A DNA stretch of 64,000 nucleotides from Acidobacteriota bacterium (lineage in GTDB: Bacteria > Acidobacteriota > Blastocatellia > Pyrinomonadales > Pyrinomonadaceae): assembly GCA_016718135.1 (NCBI GenBank), contig JADKEF010000017.1, positions 434,001 through 498,000 of the forward strand. The letters run 5' to 3'. Every line of letters starts with the position of its first letter. Positions within the stretch are counted from its first letter, which is position 1. Shown here one piece after another: positions 48,294-58,133 of the stretch. The notes beneath the pieces are model-generated. The model made no database searches. It worked only from the letters and a program-made list of their open reading frames with translations, and was not told where the DNA came from. A program made the translations under genes and the position numbers.

Positions 48294-50808
48294 ATGAGCA
48301 CAGCTTTCGATTCAGCGATCAACACTTTTCTCGATAAACAAGGAATTGGAACGGGAGCCGCACAAGCTCGCGAATTCAAGCCTCTTGGCCTGAATGCTCA
48401 AAAGGTCGTGAGCAAACGATACTCCTTAAAGGATGAAAACGGTGAAGCCATCGAGACATGGAACGATATCGTAAAGCGAGTCGTCGGCCACGTGTCGCGT
48501 GCGGAGAACGATCCGTTCAAGCAAAAGCTCTTTTATAACGAGATGACCGCGGTTATGCTCGCCCGCGACTTCGTCCCGAATACTCCGTGCTTAGTGAATG
48601 CAGGTAAGCCAAAAGGCCAGCTCGCCGCGTGCTTTGTCCTGAACGTCCCTGACTCGATCGAGGGCATTATGGAGCACGCTCAAAATGTTGCGATAATTCA
48701 TCAGACCGGCGGCGGAACGGGAATGACATACGAATTCTTGCGGCCCGCTGGTTCAATGGTCAATTCCACCCGCGGTGTCGCGTCCGGCCCGGTCTCGTTC
48801 ATGAACATCGTTAACCAGACGACCGAGGTCGTAAAGCAGGGCGGCGTTCGTCGCGGTGCGAACATGGGAATTCTAGCGATCACTCATCCCGACATTTTGC
48901 GGTTTATCCACGCTAAGAACGATCAAACCAGCCTGACCAACTTCAATATTTCCGTGACTGTAACCGATATGTTTATGGATGCGGTGGATCACGGAACGTG
49001 GTTTCAGACGGAATTCAAGGGCGAGCCGTGGACACAGTCGATCTTTGACGCGGCAACCGGTGCGGACTATGTCGTTTACCGCCGGCCGGATGGTTCGACT
49101 GCAACATTTGCCGACAAATTAGCATTTGAGACCGCCGACCTGAGTGATTGCACGATCGAACCGCCGCCGATGCCAGGCATGGTCTTCGCACCGGACATCT
49201 GGAATCGTATCATCGCGTCGGCGCACAAATACGCCGAGCCCGGCATCATCTTTATTGACGAGGTTAATCGACACAACCACTTGATGGCATCGATGGGCCC
49301 GATCTACGCGTGTAATCCATGTGGTGAGCAGCAACTGCATTTTAATAATTCCTGCAATCTAGGCTCGATCGACGTGGCGAAGTTCTTCACGAAAACCAAC
49401 GACGGCCTTGGAATCATTGATTGGGAACGCCTGTCAAATGTGACTCAGCTATCGACCCAATTTCTCGATAATGTTGTTGACGCCGGCCACTTCCCGCTTC
49501 CTGAGATCGACGACGTCGTCAAACGCACACGTCCCGTTGGCCTCGGCATTATGGGCTTCGCCGACCTCTGTCTGAAAATGGGCGTGACCTATGGCAGTGA
49601 TGATTCGATCGCTTTGATAGAAAAGGTGATGGGTTTTGTCCGCCGAGAATCATGGCTGGCTTCGCTCAAACTCGGTCGGGAAAAGGGCGTGTTTCCTGAA
49701 TTTGAAGCAAACCGTGATGCATATGCGAAATTCATCTACGAAGATCTCGGAATTCCGCGTGACATTCCGTTGACGCCGCGAAATTACGAGGTGACAACCA
49801 TCGCTCCGACGGGCACGATCTCGCTCGTGGCTGAGACTTCGTCAGGCATCGAGCCAAACTTCTCGTGGGCATACGTCCGACAAGACACGCTCGGAACTCG
49901 AACCTACGTACATTCTCCCGCTGCCGAGGCTCTCGGGATCGATGTCGATCAGACGGACGAGGGGTCGATAAAAGCTGCCGCCGAATACGTAGTCGAGCAC
50001 GAAAGCGAATTACCCTCGCACTTCATCTCCGCGATGGCGATCAAGTCGCTCGAACACGTAAAGGTACTCGCCGCCGCCCAAAAGCACGTCGATAACGCCA
50101 TCTCGAAAACGTGCAATGGAGCAAAAGACGACACGGTCGAATCCGTCGACGAACTCTACCACCTCGCCCGCAAGCTCGGCTGCAAGGCCGTCAGCTATTA
50201 CCGCGACGGTAGCCGTGAGGGACAGGTCTTGAACACGATGAAGAAAGAAGAGGAGAAGGGGGGAAAAGGGGAAGAGGTGACAATTTTCGACACCAATCTC
50301 GGCTCCTCTTCCGATCTTCCCCTCTTCGCCTCTTCTCAATCGAGGGTAGAGCGTCCCCGCGAGCTACAAGGCTCGACCTGGCGGCATCCCGTTCGACGGG
50401 CAGAATTTATATGTGACGGTCAATCACGATGGGAACAGCATCCGCGAGATATTCTGTGCGGGCCCGATCTCGCCGGGAGTCGGCTTACTTGCGTCGAAGA
50501 TGCTCCGTGGTGGATTTGAAGCTAAGGAAGTCTCTCACAGCCTTAACAAAGTGACGTCTACGCACGCGGTGTGGTTCAACGAACGCCTGCTCACTTCGCC
50601 CGAGCAAGCAGTTGCAGAATGCCTCTTACTCATCGACCGACGGCTCAAAGGCCTACCCGAATCGGAACGTGCGATCGCTAAAACTGGAGCGTCCGAATCC
50701 CCGACGATGTCCAGCATGATCGGCACGTGTCCGGAATGCAGCGGACAATTGGAACACGCATCGGGCTGCGATTCGTGCCGTGATTGCGGATACTCAAAAT
50801 GCAAGTGA
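48294..50808 (+). CDS. nrdJ: Adenosylcobalamin-dependent (class II) ribonucleotide reductase, with late frameshift
   Basis: The main frame (48294-50519) gives the catalytic domain of a class II reductase: VPNTPCLVNAGKPKGQLAACF, GGGTGMTYEFLRP, the active-site CNPCGEQ, and IAPTGTISLVAETSSGIEP. It continues to RPRELQGSTWR, then must shift by one base near 50382-50385 into a frame reading IPFDGQNLYVTVNHDG, which carries the usual C-terminus and a zinc-type cluster CPECSGQLEHASGCDSCRDCGYSKC to 50808. The whole is about 838 residues. It reduces ribonucleotides using B12. A linker near residues 650-680 contains an inverted repeat (50247-50335). Ribosome binding site AAGGAG at 10 bases. Confidence 0.9.
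50247..50335 (+). repeat. Palindromic insert in the nrdJ linker
   Basis: Arms 50247-50277 and 50305-50335 are inverted near-copies (26 of 31 positions match). One arm reads GAAGAGGAGAAGGGGGG, the other the complement of GAAGAGGCGAAGAGGGG. The 27-base loop encodes a Glu/Lys/Gly to Ser-rich linker in the reductase. The position is a nonconserved linker before the C-terminal zinc region. Confidence 0.7.
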
Positions 50809-50832
50809 CGAGTCCCTTAGGAGCGGACTCGT
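50808..50832. terminator. Stem-loop at the nrdJ stop
   Basis: ACGAGTCC (50808-50815) pairs with GGACTCGT (50825-50832) over 8 bases with a 9-base loop, beginning at the last base of the nrdJ stop. There is no T-run, so termination strength is uncertain. Confidence 0.5.
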
Positions 50833-50878
50833 ATGACCAGATCGCAAGAAATATGACCCGGTAGCATTAAATATGACC
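50832..50878. repeat. Three TATGACC copies at exact 20-base spacing
   Basis: TATGACC occurs at 50832-50838, 50852-50858 and 50872-50878. A perfect 7-base hairpin GGCCGGG/CCCGGCC follows at 50889-50915. No complete gene lies in the 195 bases between nrdJ and the convergent peroxidase gene. It may be the end of a lost insertion sequence or a protein-binding array. Confidence 0.65.
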
Positions 50879-51003
50879 GCTTTTGGGGGGCCGGGCGTCT
50901 TTTCTCATCCCGGCCATCATGCCCCGACAGCATTCGGGTCACAAACCCATTAAGAGCTTCATAAGCAAGCCCATCAGACGGCCCTTCACTTCAAATCGTA
51001 TCC

Positions 51004-53022
51004 TTATCGTGTCTGATCGCTGGGATCGGAATCGGCCGGCGCATTTTCAGCTCTAAAGATCGTAAAACTGAAAACCTTTGATACCGCCAGACGACCACGC
51101 GAACGAACGTCCTGAATATACCAACGCCCGTAAAATGTCCGTCCGACCATCGCCGGGTCGCCGGGTATCGCTATATTTAGCGATGCGTATCCACCGCCCG
51201 TAGCCATCGGCGTAATATCGATCTTGCCCCGGTATAGTGATCCCGTAGGTGGAATCGACGTTCGTATTCCCGGATCAACATCGTCGATGATCAGGTACGC
51301 CAAACCCTGATAGGCGGATACGGAGACTGCAAGAGTAAAATTCGGATTCGCGAGGAGCGGCGGTTCGATGGCGAAAGCCTCTGGCACCGTCCCGCCGAGG
51401 GCGGCGCGCCCTACACCCGAGATCACGGGCACACGGGCTGATTCGGTAAACAGCAGCGGACGGTCAAAAGGCGGTAGTTCATTTGCTACACGCTGATCTG
51501 TCCACGGTCGTTTCAAAAACGCGACGAGGTCAGCTTTCTCCTCTGGACTCAACCCGAGCTCCCGTATGCCACCAGCCAGATTGGGGGCTTTGAAATCGCC
51601 CCCGCGGTTATAAAAATCAACGACATCTTCGAGGGTCGAAAATCGGCCGTTATGCATAAATGTTCGGTGCAGTTCGCTGTTTCGAAGACCAGGCGTTCTG
51701 AACTGAGCATCTTCGTCCGTGTTATTCGTGATCGCTCCGCGGCCGCGATCCTCGAACTGCGGCCGAACACCGATATTAAAAAACTGATGTTGTCCCGACC
51801 CCAATGTTCCGTCATGGCAAATATTGCATGATGATGTGGCAAAGATCGCCTGGCCGCTTTGTTCCGATTGGGTCAAGGGTTGAATTCCGTACGCAGCCCG
51901 ATCCAGTGGCGTGCGGTCAGAGAATAATGTCCGCTCGTGTGAGGCGATCGCCATCGAGATCCGCGCCGGCGTCACATCCGTCGAACCAAATGCCTCGGCG
52001 AAAAGTTCCGGATACATGCGATCGCCGATCCACGTTTTTAGGCCTGCCGGGACGTTTGAAGCAAGTGCGAGAGGCCGCGAGATCTGAACGCGAGCCGCAA
52101 CCTGCGACCAATTTCGCCCCCCATGGGCCATCTCGGCCGCCGAAAGCGGCGGACCGGCACTTTGACTTTCGAGCGACGCTCCAACAGGGAGCAGAACAGC
52201 ATTTGAAAGTTGATCGCGAAACTCGTCAAGAGCCCGTCCATCCCAGAAGAGTCCGGTAGTCGAGTAACCGGCGTTCAGATATGACGGAGCTTTGCGACCG
52301 GTCACCTGTTCTCTGAAACCAAACTTCGAATTCGGAGAATAATTGCCGTCAGCTGAATTTTGCGGAACGCCCGGCGAACCAAACACATCGTCGTCCGTGC
52401 CGAACATATTGTCATAGCCGGGATTACGGCTTCGAGCCGAGCCGACTGTGCTGCGCGGATCTGTACCGCCCGTTCGCGGCTGATGGCAGGTTCCGCAAGC
52501 GACCGTTTTGGTCGATGAGAGCTGCTCGTCCCAAAACAATGCCTTGCCGAGATAGGATTTTGCTGCGGTCAACTCGTTGCCGGCGGGGGCGTTCGGCGGC
52601 TCAAGCGGCTGTATCGGCCCTGGCATGATCTGGCCGTTGGCTCTCGTCCCCTGATCGGGTGAGCTAAAGCCGCTCGACTCGACCGTATTTTCCGCTTTGA
52701 TCCAGTAAAAATAGGCTTGGCCTTGAACACCTGTCGGATCGAAAAAATAATTTGCCTTTGTCGTGCCGACATCCGTCGCGGTCGCCGAGTCATTCACCGT
52801 ATTGCGGAAAATACGATACAACGTCGCTCCGCGGATCGTGTCCCAATGAATACCGACCTTGTTAGAATAATCTCCGTCCGACGCCGATACGCCGGTCGGT
52901 GCCGCGATCGCAGTCGGAGAAACAAATTTTTCCGCAAAGGCGACCGAACTAGATTGTGAAAAGTAAAAAATAACGGTGAGCGAGATAAAAATACCGACCA
53001 CTCCCAGCTTGATTTGACGCAT
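51004..53022 (-). CDS. Exported di-haem cytochrome c peroxidase family protein
   Basis: 672 residues from ATG 53022 (GGAGAG at 6 bases); a TTG at 53073 would run through a hairpin. Signal peptide to about residue 30, a fibronectin type III-like domain (about 40-125: VGIHWDTIRGATLYRIFRNT), then a CcpA/MauG-like domain with two haem sites, CGTCH (about 175) and CNICH (about 410), and the peroxidase segments FWDGRALDEFRDQLSNAV, FRTPGLRNSELHRTFMHNG and LVAFLKRPWTD. A C-terminal beta-rich domain of about 130 residues is extra. It may reduce peroxide or oxidise a protein cofactor in the periplasm. Confidence 0.92.
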   Translation of the reverse strand: MRQIKLGVVGIFISLTVIFYFSQSSSVAFAEKFVSPTAIAAPTGVSASDGDYSNKVGIHWDTIRGATLYRIFRNTVNDSATATDVGTTKANYFFDPTGVQGQAYFYWIKAENTVESSGFSSPDQGTRANGQIMPGPIQPLEPPNAPAGNELTAAKSYLGKALFWDEQLSSTKTVACGTCHQPRTGGTDPRSTVGSARSRNPGYDNMFGTDDDVFGSPGVPQNSADGNYSPNSKFGFREQVTGRKAPSYLNAGYSTTGLFWDGRALDEFRDQLSNAVLLPVGASLESQSAGPPLSAAEMAHGGRNWSQVAARVQISRPLALASNVPAGLKTWIGDRMYPELFAEAFGSTDVTPARISMAIASHERTLFSDRTPLDRAAYGIQPLTQSEQSGQAIFATSSCNICHDGTLGSGQHQFFNIGVRPQFEDRGRGAITNNTDEDAQFRTPGLRNSELHRTFMHNGRFSTLEDVVDFYNRGGDFKAPNLAGGIRELGLSPEEKADLVAFLKRPWTDQRVANELPPFDRPLLFTESARVPVISGVGRAALGGTVPEAFAIEPPLLANPNFTLAVSVSAYQGLAYLIIDDVDPGIRTSIPPTGSLYRGKIDITPMATGGGYASLNIAIPGDPAMVGRTFYGRWYIQDVRSRGRLAVSKVFSFTIFRAENAPADSDPSDQTR

Positions 53023-53047
53023 AAAACTCTCCGAAACAGTCCAGAAA

Positions 53048-53070
53048 CAAAGGCTCGTGAGCAGCCTTTG
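53048..53070 (-). other. Hairpin upstream of the peroxidase gene
   Basis: CAAAGGCT (53048-53055) and AGCCTTTG (53063-53070) form a perfect 8-base stem with a 7-base loop, 26 bases upstream of the ATG on the minus strand. It could be an operator for the convergent or divergent transcripts or a leader structure. Confidence 0.45.
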
Positions 53071-53183
53071 CAAACTAAAGATTTTAACATCAATCCCCCT
53101 ATCTCAAAATGCGAGAGATCGTTCAAAAGTCGGCCAGGATCCGACAGTTTTGCAAGCGAGATTTTTCTAGTAAAATCCTTTCC

Positions 53184-54857
53184 ATGAAGCGAGCCCAACG
53201 AACATTTCTCTTAATTGCTGCAGCTACAGGTATTTTTGCGTCGATGCTGGGCGGTGTCTCGGTCAATGCATCGGCTGATGCTACCATTTTCGCGACGCCT
53301 ACACCGTCACCCAGGCCCAGAGTTGTGGTAACAACGTCGCCTACCGCGGCTCCTGCTTCGTCTCCAACACCTAAAACATCGCCGGCCGCGACACCGCAAC
53401 AGCAACTGCAGACAATCGAAGAACTGCAATCTAAGATTCGACAGCGCTTGAACGCACCGGAGGTAAGGCGAGGCCGCGTCGGTATAAAGATCGTCTCGCT
53501 CGCGAGCGGCAAGGTCGTTTTTGAAAACGACGCGGACAAATATTTCATGCCCGCGTCTAATCAAAAGAATTTCACCGTGGCCACAGGATTTGAGCGGCTT
53601 GGCCCGGACTTTCGTTTTGTCACGAGTGTTTACTCCAACTCCCTGCCGGACTCATCGGGAACGATCAAGGGCGACGTTCGCGTTTTTGGCCGTGGTGACG
53701 TTTCGATCTCGACAGCGTTCTTTGGCACGACGCCGACTGATCCGAACACGTATTTCAAAGGCATAGACAGGCTCGTGGATAAGATCGCGGCGGCCGGTGT
53801 GAAGAAGATCGATGGAAGTCTATTGGCTGATGACAGCTATTTCAAGGGTTTCTATATTCCTGACACCTGGGAGTGGGATGATCTTCAGGCTTACTACGGT
53901 GCAGAGGTTTCGGCGCTGCCCATTAATGATAACGCCGTCGATCTTGCGGTTACCCCCGGCACAGCCGGAGGGCCTTGTATCGCAAACATTTTGCCGGGAA
54001 ACGCGCTGTTTCAGATAAACAACACGTGCATCACAACGAACGGCCCGCCCCGCCGCACGCTTTCGGTCACCAAGCGAATAGATCGCAACATCCTCGATAT
54101 CACCGGCACGATGCCGACGAACGATGCCGGTTATCGCACCTCGATCGCAATAACACGCCCCGCTGACCTTTTTGTAGCCTTGTTAAAACGTCGGCTCGAA
54201 TCCAGCGGCATCATTGTAACAGGCGCTGCTCGCTCGCTCGCGTTAAATATTCCGCGTGAAGCAAACCCGGTCGAGATCGCTAAGCTCGAGTCCGTTCCAT
54301 ATCGGGAGATCGCGGGTAAGACGATGAAGCCGAGCCAGAATATGTTCACCGAGACGATCCTGTGGGCGATCGGTGAGAATGCTCGGGCGAAGAATCCTAA
54401 TCCTACTGGTGGCTCACCATTGACGAGTGCTCAACTCGGTATCGCGGAGGTGAAGTCCTTCCTTTCCAGCATCGGAATCCCATCCGACGGAATTCTTCCG
54501 TACGATGGCAGCGGTCTTTCAAGGCACAACTTGATCACTCCAAATGCCGTCGTCTCGCTCTATGCGTATATGGCGAAGAGCGCGAATGCCAAGGCATGGC
54601 GAGACAGCCTGACCATCGGCGGTGTGGACGGAACGTTGAGAAACAGATTTGTTGGAACCGCTGCCGCAGGAAATATGCGCGGTAAAACAGGCACGATAGA
54701 CCAGGTCTCAGCCTTGTCCGGATATGTCAAAACAGCCGCAGGCGAGGAAATGGTCGTCTCTTTCATCGTCAACGGCGTCGCCGTCACCAGCCAACGAACA
54801 TCCCTGATGGACGAGATCGTTGTAAATCTGGCGAACTATACCGGGAGGATCGACTGA
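53184..54857 (+). CDS. dacB: D-alanyl-D-alanine carboxypeptidase/endopeptidase, PBP4 type
   Basis: 557 residues from ATG 53184 (MKRAQRTFLLIAAATG, signal peptide); the frame is open upstream but lacks export features there. A Pro/Thr/Ser linker (about 38-72) precedes an S13-family domain. Active-site motifs: SNQK (Ser of SxxK at about 125), a serine region near YDGSGLSRHN, and KTG in GKTGTI (about 498). PBP4 cuts peptidoglycan stem peptides or crosslinks in the periplasm. The gene converges with mpl, 19 bases apart, which recycles the same peptides. Ribosome binding site is weak. Confidence 0.93.
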   Translation: MKRAQRTFLLIAAATGIFASMLGGVSVNASADATIFATPTPSPRPRVVVTTSPTAAPASSPTPKTSPAATPQQQLQTIEELQSKIRQRLNAPEVRRGRVGIKIVSLASGKVVFENDADKYFMPASNQKNFTVATGFERLGPDFRFVTSVYSNSLPDSSGTIKGDVRVFGRGDVSISTAFFGTTPTDPNTYFKGIDRLVDKIAAAGVKKIDGSLLADDSYFKGFYIPDTWEWDDLQAYYGAEVSALPINDNAVDLAVTPGTAGGPCIANILPGNALFQINNTCITTNGPPRRTLSVTKRIDRNILDITGTMPTNDAGYRTSIAITRPADLFVALLKRRLESSGIIVTGAARSLALNIPREANPVEIAKLESVPYREIAGKTMKPSQNMFTETILWAIGENARAKNPNPTGGSPLTSAQLGIAEVKSFLSSIGIPSDGILPYDGSGLSRHNLITPNAVVSLYAYMAKSANAKAWRDSLTIGGVDGTLRNRFVGTAAAGNMRGKTGTIDQVSALSGYVKTAAGEEMVVSFIVNGVAVTSQRTSLMDEIVVNLANYTGRID

Positions 54858-54876
54858 TCAAAGTGCAAATGTGATT

Positions 54877-56280
54877 CTATCTTAGGCTTGCAAGAAGCTT
54901 ATCGTGAATTCCGCCAAATCCGCCGTTCGACATGACGGCTACCACATCGCCTTCCCGCATTTCAGGGGCGAGGTGTGCGACGATCGCGTCGGCGTCCGCG
55001 AGGGTGATCGCTGAGGTCCCGGAGGCGGTAATGTCGGCAACTAGTTTGGGAACGTCGAGCACATCGCCATAATTCTTTGCGTCTTCCGGATTGAAAACTC
55101 CCGCGATTATCACGAGATCGGCGTGAGCGAAGGCGGCTTTGTATTTTTCTTCGAAGACGGACAGCCGCGACGAGCGGGAACGCGGTTCGAAGATCGCGAT
55201 CAGGCGATTGTCAGCGTATCGCTGCCGCAGGGCCTTGAGCGTTTCGTCGACGGCAGTCGGATGATGCGCAAAATCGTCGATGACGGTGACGCCACGTTCG
55301 ACGCCTCGGACTTCCATCCGACGTTTTACGGATTGAAACGTGTCGAATGCCTCCTGCATCTTCACTTGTGAAATTCCCCAGGCATCTGCCGCGATGATGA
55401 CAGCGAGGCAGTTGCGGACGTTAAATTCGCCGATCATTTTCGTCGAGAATTCGCCCCATTGCTCGCCATCGCAAAAGACCTTAAATCGCGTTCCGCTCCC
55501 TGAAAATTCCAGGTCGCGAGCCTGCCATTTAGCGTCCGATGAAAGCCCAAACGTCTCGACCGTCGTGTGTAGCTTGCCTTTCATCTGCTCAAGCACCTCG
55601 CCAACGACCGGCGAATCGATACCGCAGATCAGACGTCCGTTGCCGGGGACGAGATTCATCAGACGCGAGAATTGCCATTTGATCGCATCGATGTCTTTGT
55701 AGATGTCGGCGTGGTCAAACTCGATATTGTTCACGATAGCGATCTCGGGCAGGTACGACATGAACTTTGGCTTCTTATCAAAAAACGCCGTGTCGTATTC
55801 ATCGCCCTCGACCACGAAATAGTCGCTGTCAGTCACTCGAAAGCTCTGCCCAAAATTCTGCACAACGCCGCCCACCAAAAACGCCGGATCGAGCCCGCCA
55901 ACTTCGCACAACCATGCCGCGATACTCGTCGTAGTGGTCTTGCCGTGCGTACCCGCAACGACCAGCGAATGCCGGCTGCGAATGAACTCGTCACGCACGG
56001 TCTCAGCCTGCGAGCGATAAAGAAACTTACGATTGAGCACTTCCTCAAGCTCAGGATTGCCGCGCATGATCGTGTTGCCAACGATCGTTACGTCACGCGG
56101 CAGATCGGCATTTTCCGCCTTATACCCAGACATTATCTCAATGCCCAAGGCCTCGAGCTGCGTCGACATCGGCGGATAGACATTCTGATCCGACCCGGTC
56201 ACCCTGTGCCCGCGTGCCTGTAACATCCCGGCTAAACTGGCCATCGCCGTGCCGCAAATTCCGATCAAGTGATAGTGCAT
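54877..56280 (-). CDS. mpl: Mpl, UDP-MurNAc:L-alanyl-gamma-D-glutamyl-meso-DAP ligase
   Basis: A 467-residue Mur ligase with the Mpl start IGICGTAMASLAGMLQARGHRVTGSDQNVYPPMS, the ATP motif GTHGKTTTT (about 108) and the substrate regions EGDEYDTAFFDKKPKF and NIEFDHADIY. Mpl re-attaches recycled murein tripeptide to UDP-MurNAc. Mpl and MurC share folds; the SDQNVYPPMST start and conserved length favour Mpl. It converges with the dacB-type gene (stops 19 bases apart). Confidence 0.93.
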   Translation of the reverse strand: MHYHLIGICGTAMASLAGMLQARGHRVTGSDQNVYPPMSTQLEALGIEIMSGYKAENADLPRDVTIVGNTIMRGNPELEEVLNRKFLYRSQAETVRDEFIRSRHSLVVAGTHGKTTTTSIAAWLCEVGGLDPAFLVGGVVQNFGQSFRVTDSDYFVVEGDEYDTAFFDKKPKFMSYLPEIAIVNNIEFDHADIYKDIDAIKWQFSRLMNLVPGNGRLICGIDSPVVGEVLEQMKGKLHTTVETFGLSSDAKWQARDLEFSGSGTRFKVFCDGEQWGEFSTKMIGEFNVRNCLAVIIAADAWGISQVKMQEAFDTFQSVKRRMEVRGVERGVTVIDDFAHHPTAVDETLKALRQRYADNRLIAIFEPRSRSSRLSVFEEKYKAAFAHADLVIIAGVFNPEDAKNYGDVLDVPKLVADITASGTSAITLADADAIVAHLAPEMREGDVVAVMSNGGFGGIHDKLLASLR

Positions 56281-56292
56281 TTAAAGAAGTTT

Positions 56293-56892
56293 CTAGTTCA
56301 AAATATCTGCAAACGGCAGCCCCGCCGTCGTCAAGTAGTAATCGACCTCGTCCGGATCGTCGCCCATGATGCCGCCCGGAGCTTTCTTTGGTTTACGCGT
56401 TTTGAGATCTTGGATCTTCACGGTTTTGTGGATCTCTTTGCCCGCCGTGTCGAAGTATCGTTTTCGTATCACCACAAAATCGCCCATGAACGTACGATAG
56501 TCTGACTCGACCATTGCAAGTGTGCCGTCCGCCCGGAATACGTGAAAGTTATATTTTACCCAATCACCTGAAGGGCTCGACAGAGTAAAGTTCGTCGCGA
56601 CGACCTTGCCGCCCTTTTTCCACGCATAGGCGATGGAATATACCTCGGACTTGTCGCGGTGCTTTTCGAGAGCCTTTTCGGAAGCAAATTTCTGATACTT
56701 CGATGGTTGCTCTGTCTCCGCGTTCGAAACATCGGCAAAGACCAGCTTCGGACTCGTGCGTTTCGCGGTGAAAGCCCGAATTGTAGCGGCATATGCGTCG
56801 ATACTTTTCACATCGGCCGTCTGGCCAAACGAGAGCGACGAAACGACCAATGTCAGTGCGAGAGCGACCAGAGCAGTCCTAAATTTCATCAT
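56293..56892 (-). CDS. Exported protein of unknown function
   Basis: 199 residues from ATG 56892 (GGAGG at 6 bases). Signal peptide MMKFRTALVALALTLVVSSL, cut after SFGQ. The mature part is a compact beta-rich protein (SEVYSIAYAWKKGGKVVATNFTL; WVKYNFHVFRADGTLAMVESDYRTF; FVVIRKRYFDTAGKEIHKTVKI). I do not recognise it. The stop is 12 bases past the mpl start on the same strand, so it probably precedes mpl in an operon. Confidence 0.8.
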   Translation of the reverse strand: MMKFRTALVALALTLVVSSLSFGQTADVKSIDAYAATIRAFTAKRTSPKLVFADVSNAETEQPSKYQKFASEKALEKHRDKSEVYSIAYAWKKGGKVVATNFTLSSPSGDWVKYNFHVFRADGTLAMVESDYRTFMGDFVVIRKRYFDTAGKEIHKTVKIQDLKTRKPKKAPGGIMGDDPDEVDYYLTTAGLPFADILN

Positions 56893-56998
56893 TCCATTCC
56901 TCCGTGGCAACGAAGCCGATACCACCTTTTCGACTTTTCCAAACATCATAGTTTAATCCAAATCCGCGGCTCACGTCGAAGCCGCAGACTGATATCAT

Positions 56999-58063
56999 AT
57001 GAACGTGCTCAAGACGCTTTCCTTGCTCGTAATTTTCGCCATTTCGACGGCGACTTCGTCGTTTGCTTTTGAGACCGATCAATACAACCTGCCAACCGCC
57101 CGACTTGGCGATATCGGTACAGAGGTCTCCAGCTACTTTGAGGAGAATCTCATCGCCGCGATAGACGAAGTGAATCGTGAGATCGACAAGCTCACTCGGT
57201 GCATGGCCAACGGTGGAAAACGTGATGGGGCTTGTCCGTCGCCAAGTGATGCTCGTAGGCTCCTGAATGACGCTCACGGCGATGATGCCGTCGGCCGAGC
57301 CTTATTCAAACGGATCGGTGACGGCAGCATGTTCATCACCAAGACGGGAAAATGGTTTCGCGATCATCGATTTGTCGCCTCACCCGCAAGCTACCAGGTG
57401 CCGTATGCCGACTCGATCTACTACTTTAAGCCGTCCAATCAACTGACGCTCAGCCCAACAATCAAGATGTTCGATATTGAATTTGGCACCGACAAGATCG
57501 AGCATTTGCTGCAGCAAGGCTGGACGTACTATGAGATCCGCAGGGCCGAACTCGCTAATGGCAAGACGCCCGCCGACGCCGACAAGAAAGCCACAGAATG
57601 GGGAAAGCTCTCCGAGCGCACCTACTACGGTCTGATGTCTTCGGGTGTTTATTCAAATGCGGACCTAGCCGCGAATTATGCCGGAATGCGATTTTACGAG
57701 GGAATGACAAGACCTCTCCAACTAAACGGTTTGATGCGACCGGCGATTCTCGAACTCCACGACGGCCACTGGCGGATCGCTCCGAACGTCGATCTGCCAT
57801 CGACCCTGCTCAAACCCTTTATCTCCGAACATCTCAACGAAGCAGTCAACCCCTCCGGCTACGCATTTTTTGTTTACCCGACCGTAAAACGCGTCGTCCG
57901 CACACGTGCGTGTCCGGAATGGAAGAGCTTTGTCAGCAAAACGACAAAGGCCGATCTCGCACAAAGATCAGCCCTTCTCGAGAAATGGAACAGCGAAGAC
58001 TACGGCTTCGCGACAAAAGGCAGGCGTGTGACGATCGGCGATTCGTGTTTTGATCGAAAGTGA
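56999..58063 (+). CDS. Exported protein of unknown function
   Basis: A 354-residue product with a signal peptide (MNVLKTLSLLVIFAISTATS, cut after FAFE). It has an N-terminal helical segment (DIGTEVSSYFEENLIAAIDEVNREIDKLTRC), a central region with IEFGTDKIEHLLQQGWTYYEI and YGLMSSGVYSNADLAANYAGMRFYEGM, and a C-terminal stretch with two cysteines (ACPEWK, GDSCFD). A metal site or lipid-binding helical bundle is conceivable, but I cannot assign a family. It is divergent from the preceding unknown secreted gene (107 bases between starts). Confidence 0.78.
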   Translation: MNVLKTLSLLVIFAISTATSSFAFETDQYNLPTARLGDIGTEVSSYFEENLIAAIDEVNREIDKLTRCMANGGKRDGACPSPSDARRLLNDAHGDDAVGRALFKRIGDGSMFITKTGKWFRDHRFVASPASYQVPYADSIYYFKPSNQLTLSPTIKMFDIEFGTDKIEHLLQQGWTYYEIRRAELANGKTPADADKKATEWGKLSERTYYGLMSSGVYSNADLAANYAGMRFYEGMTRPLQLNGLMRPAILELHDGHWRIAPNVDLPSTLLKPFISEHLNEAVNPSGYAFFVYPTVKRVVRTRACPEWKSFVSKTTKADLAQRSALLEKWNSEDYGFATKGRRVTIGDSCFDRK

Positions 58064-58133
58064 ACTTCACTCGCCGCGGCCACTCTCAAACGTTGCCGCA
58101 CCTCGGACCGCTACGCTTCCCGACGTTCACCGA

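Noticed and set aside
50921..51060. Short plus-strand frame starting MPRQHSGHKPIKSF
   Set aside because: It runs antisense into the peroxidase gene, has no ribosome binding site and no recognised family, so I cannot support it as a gene.
53023..53073. TTG start of the peroxidase gene
   Set aside because: It would run through a perfect hairpin; ATG 53022 has a good ribosome binding site and signal peptide.
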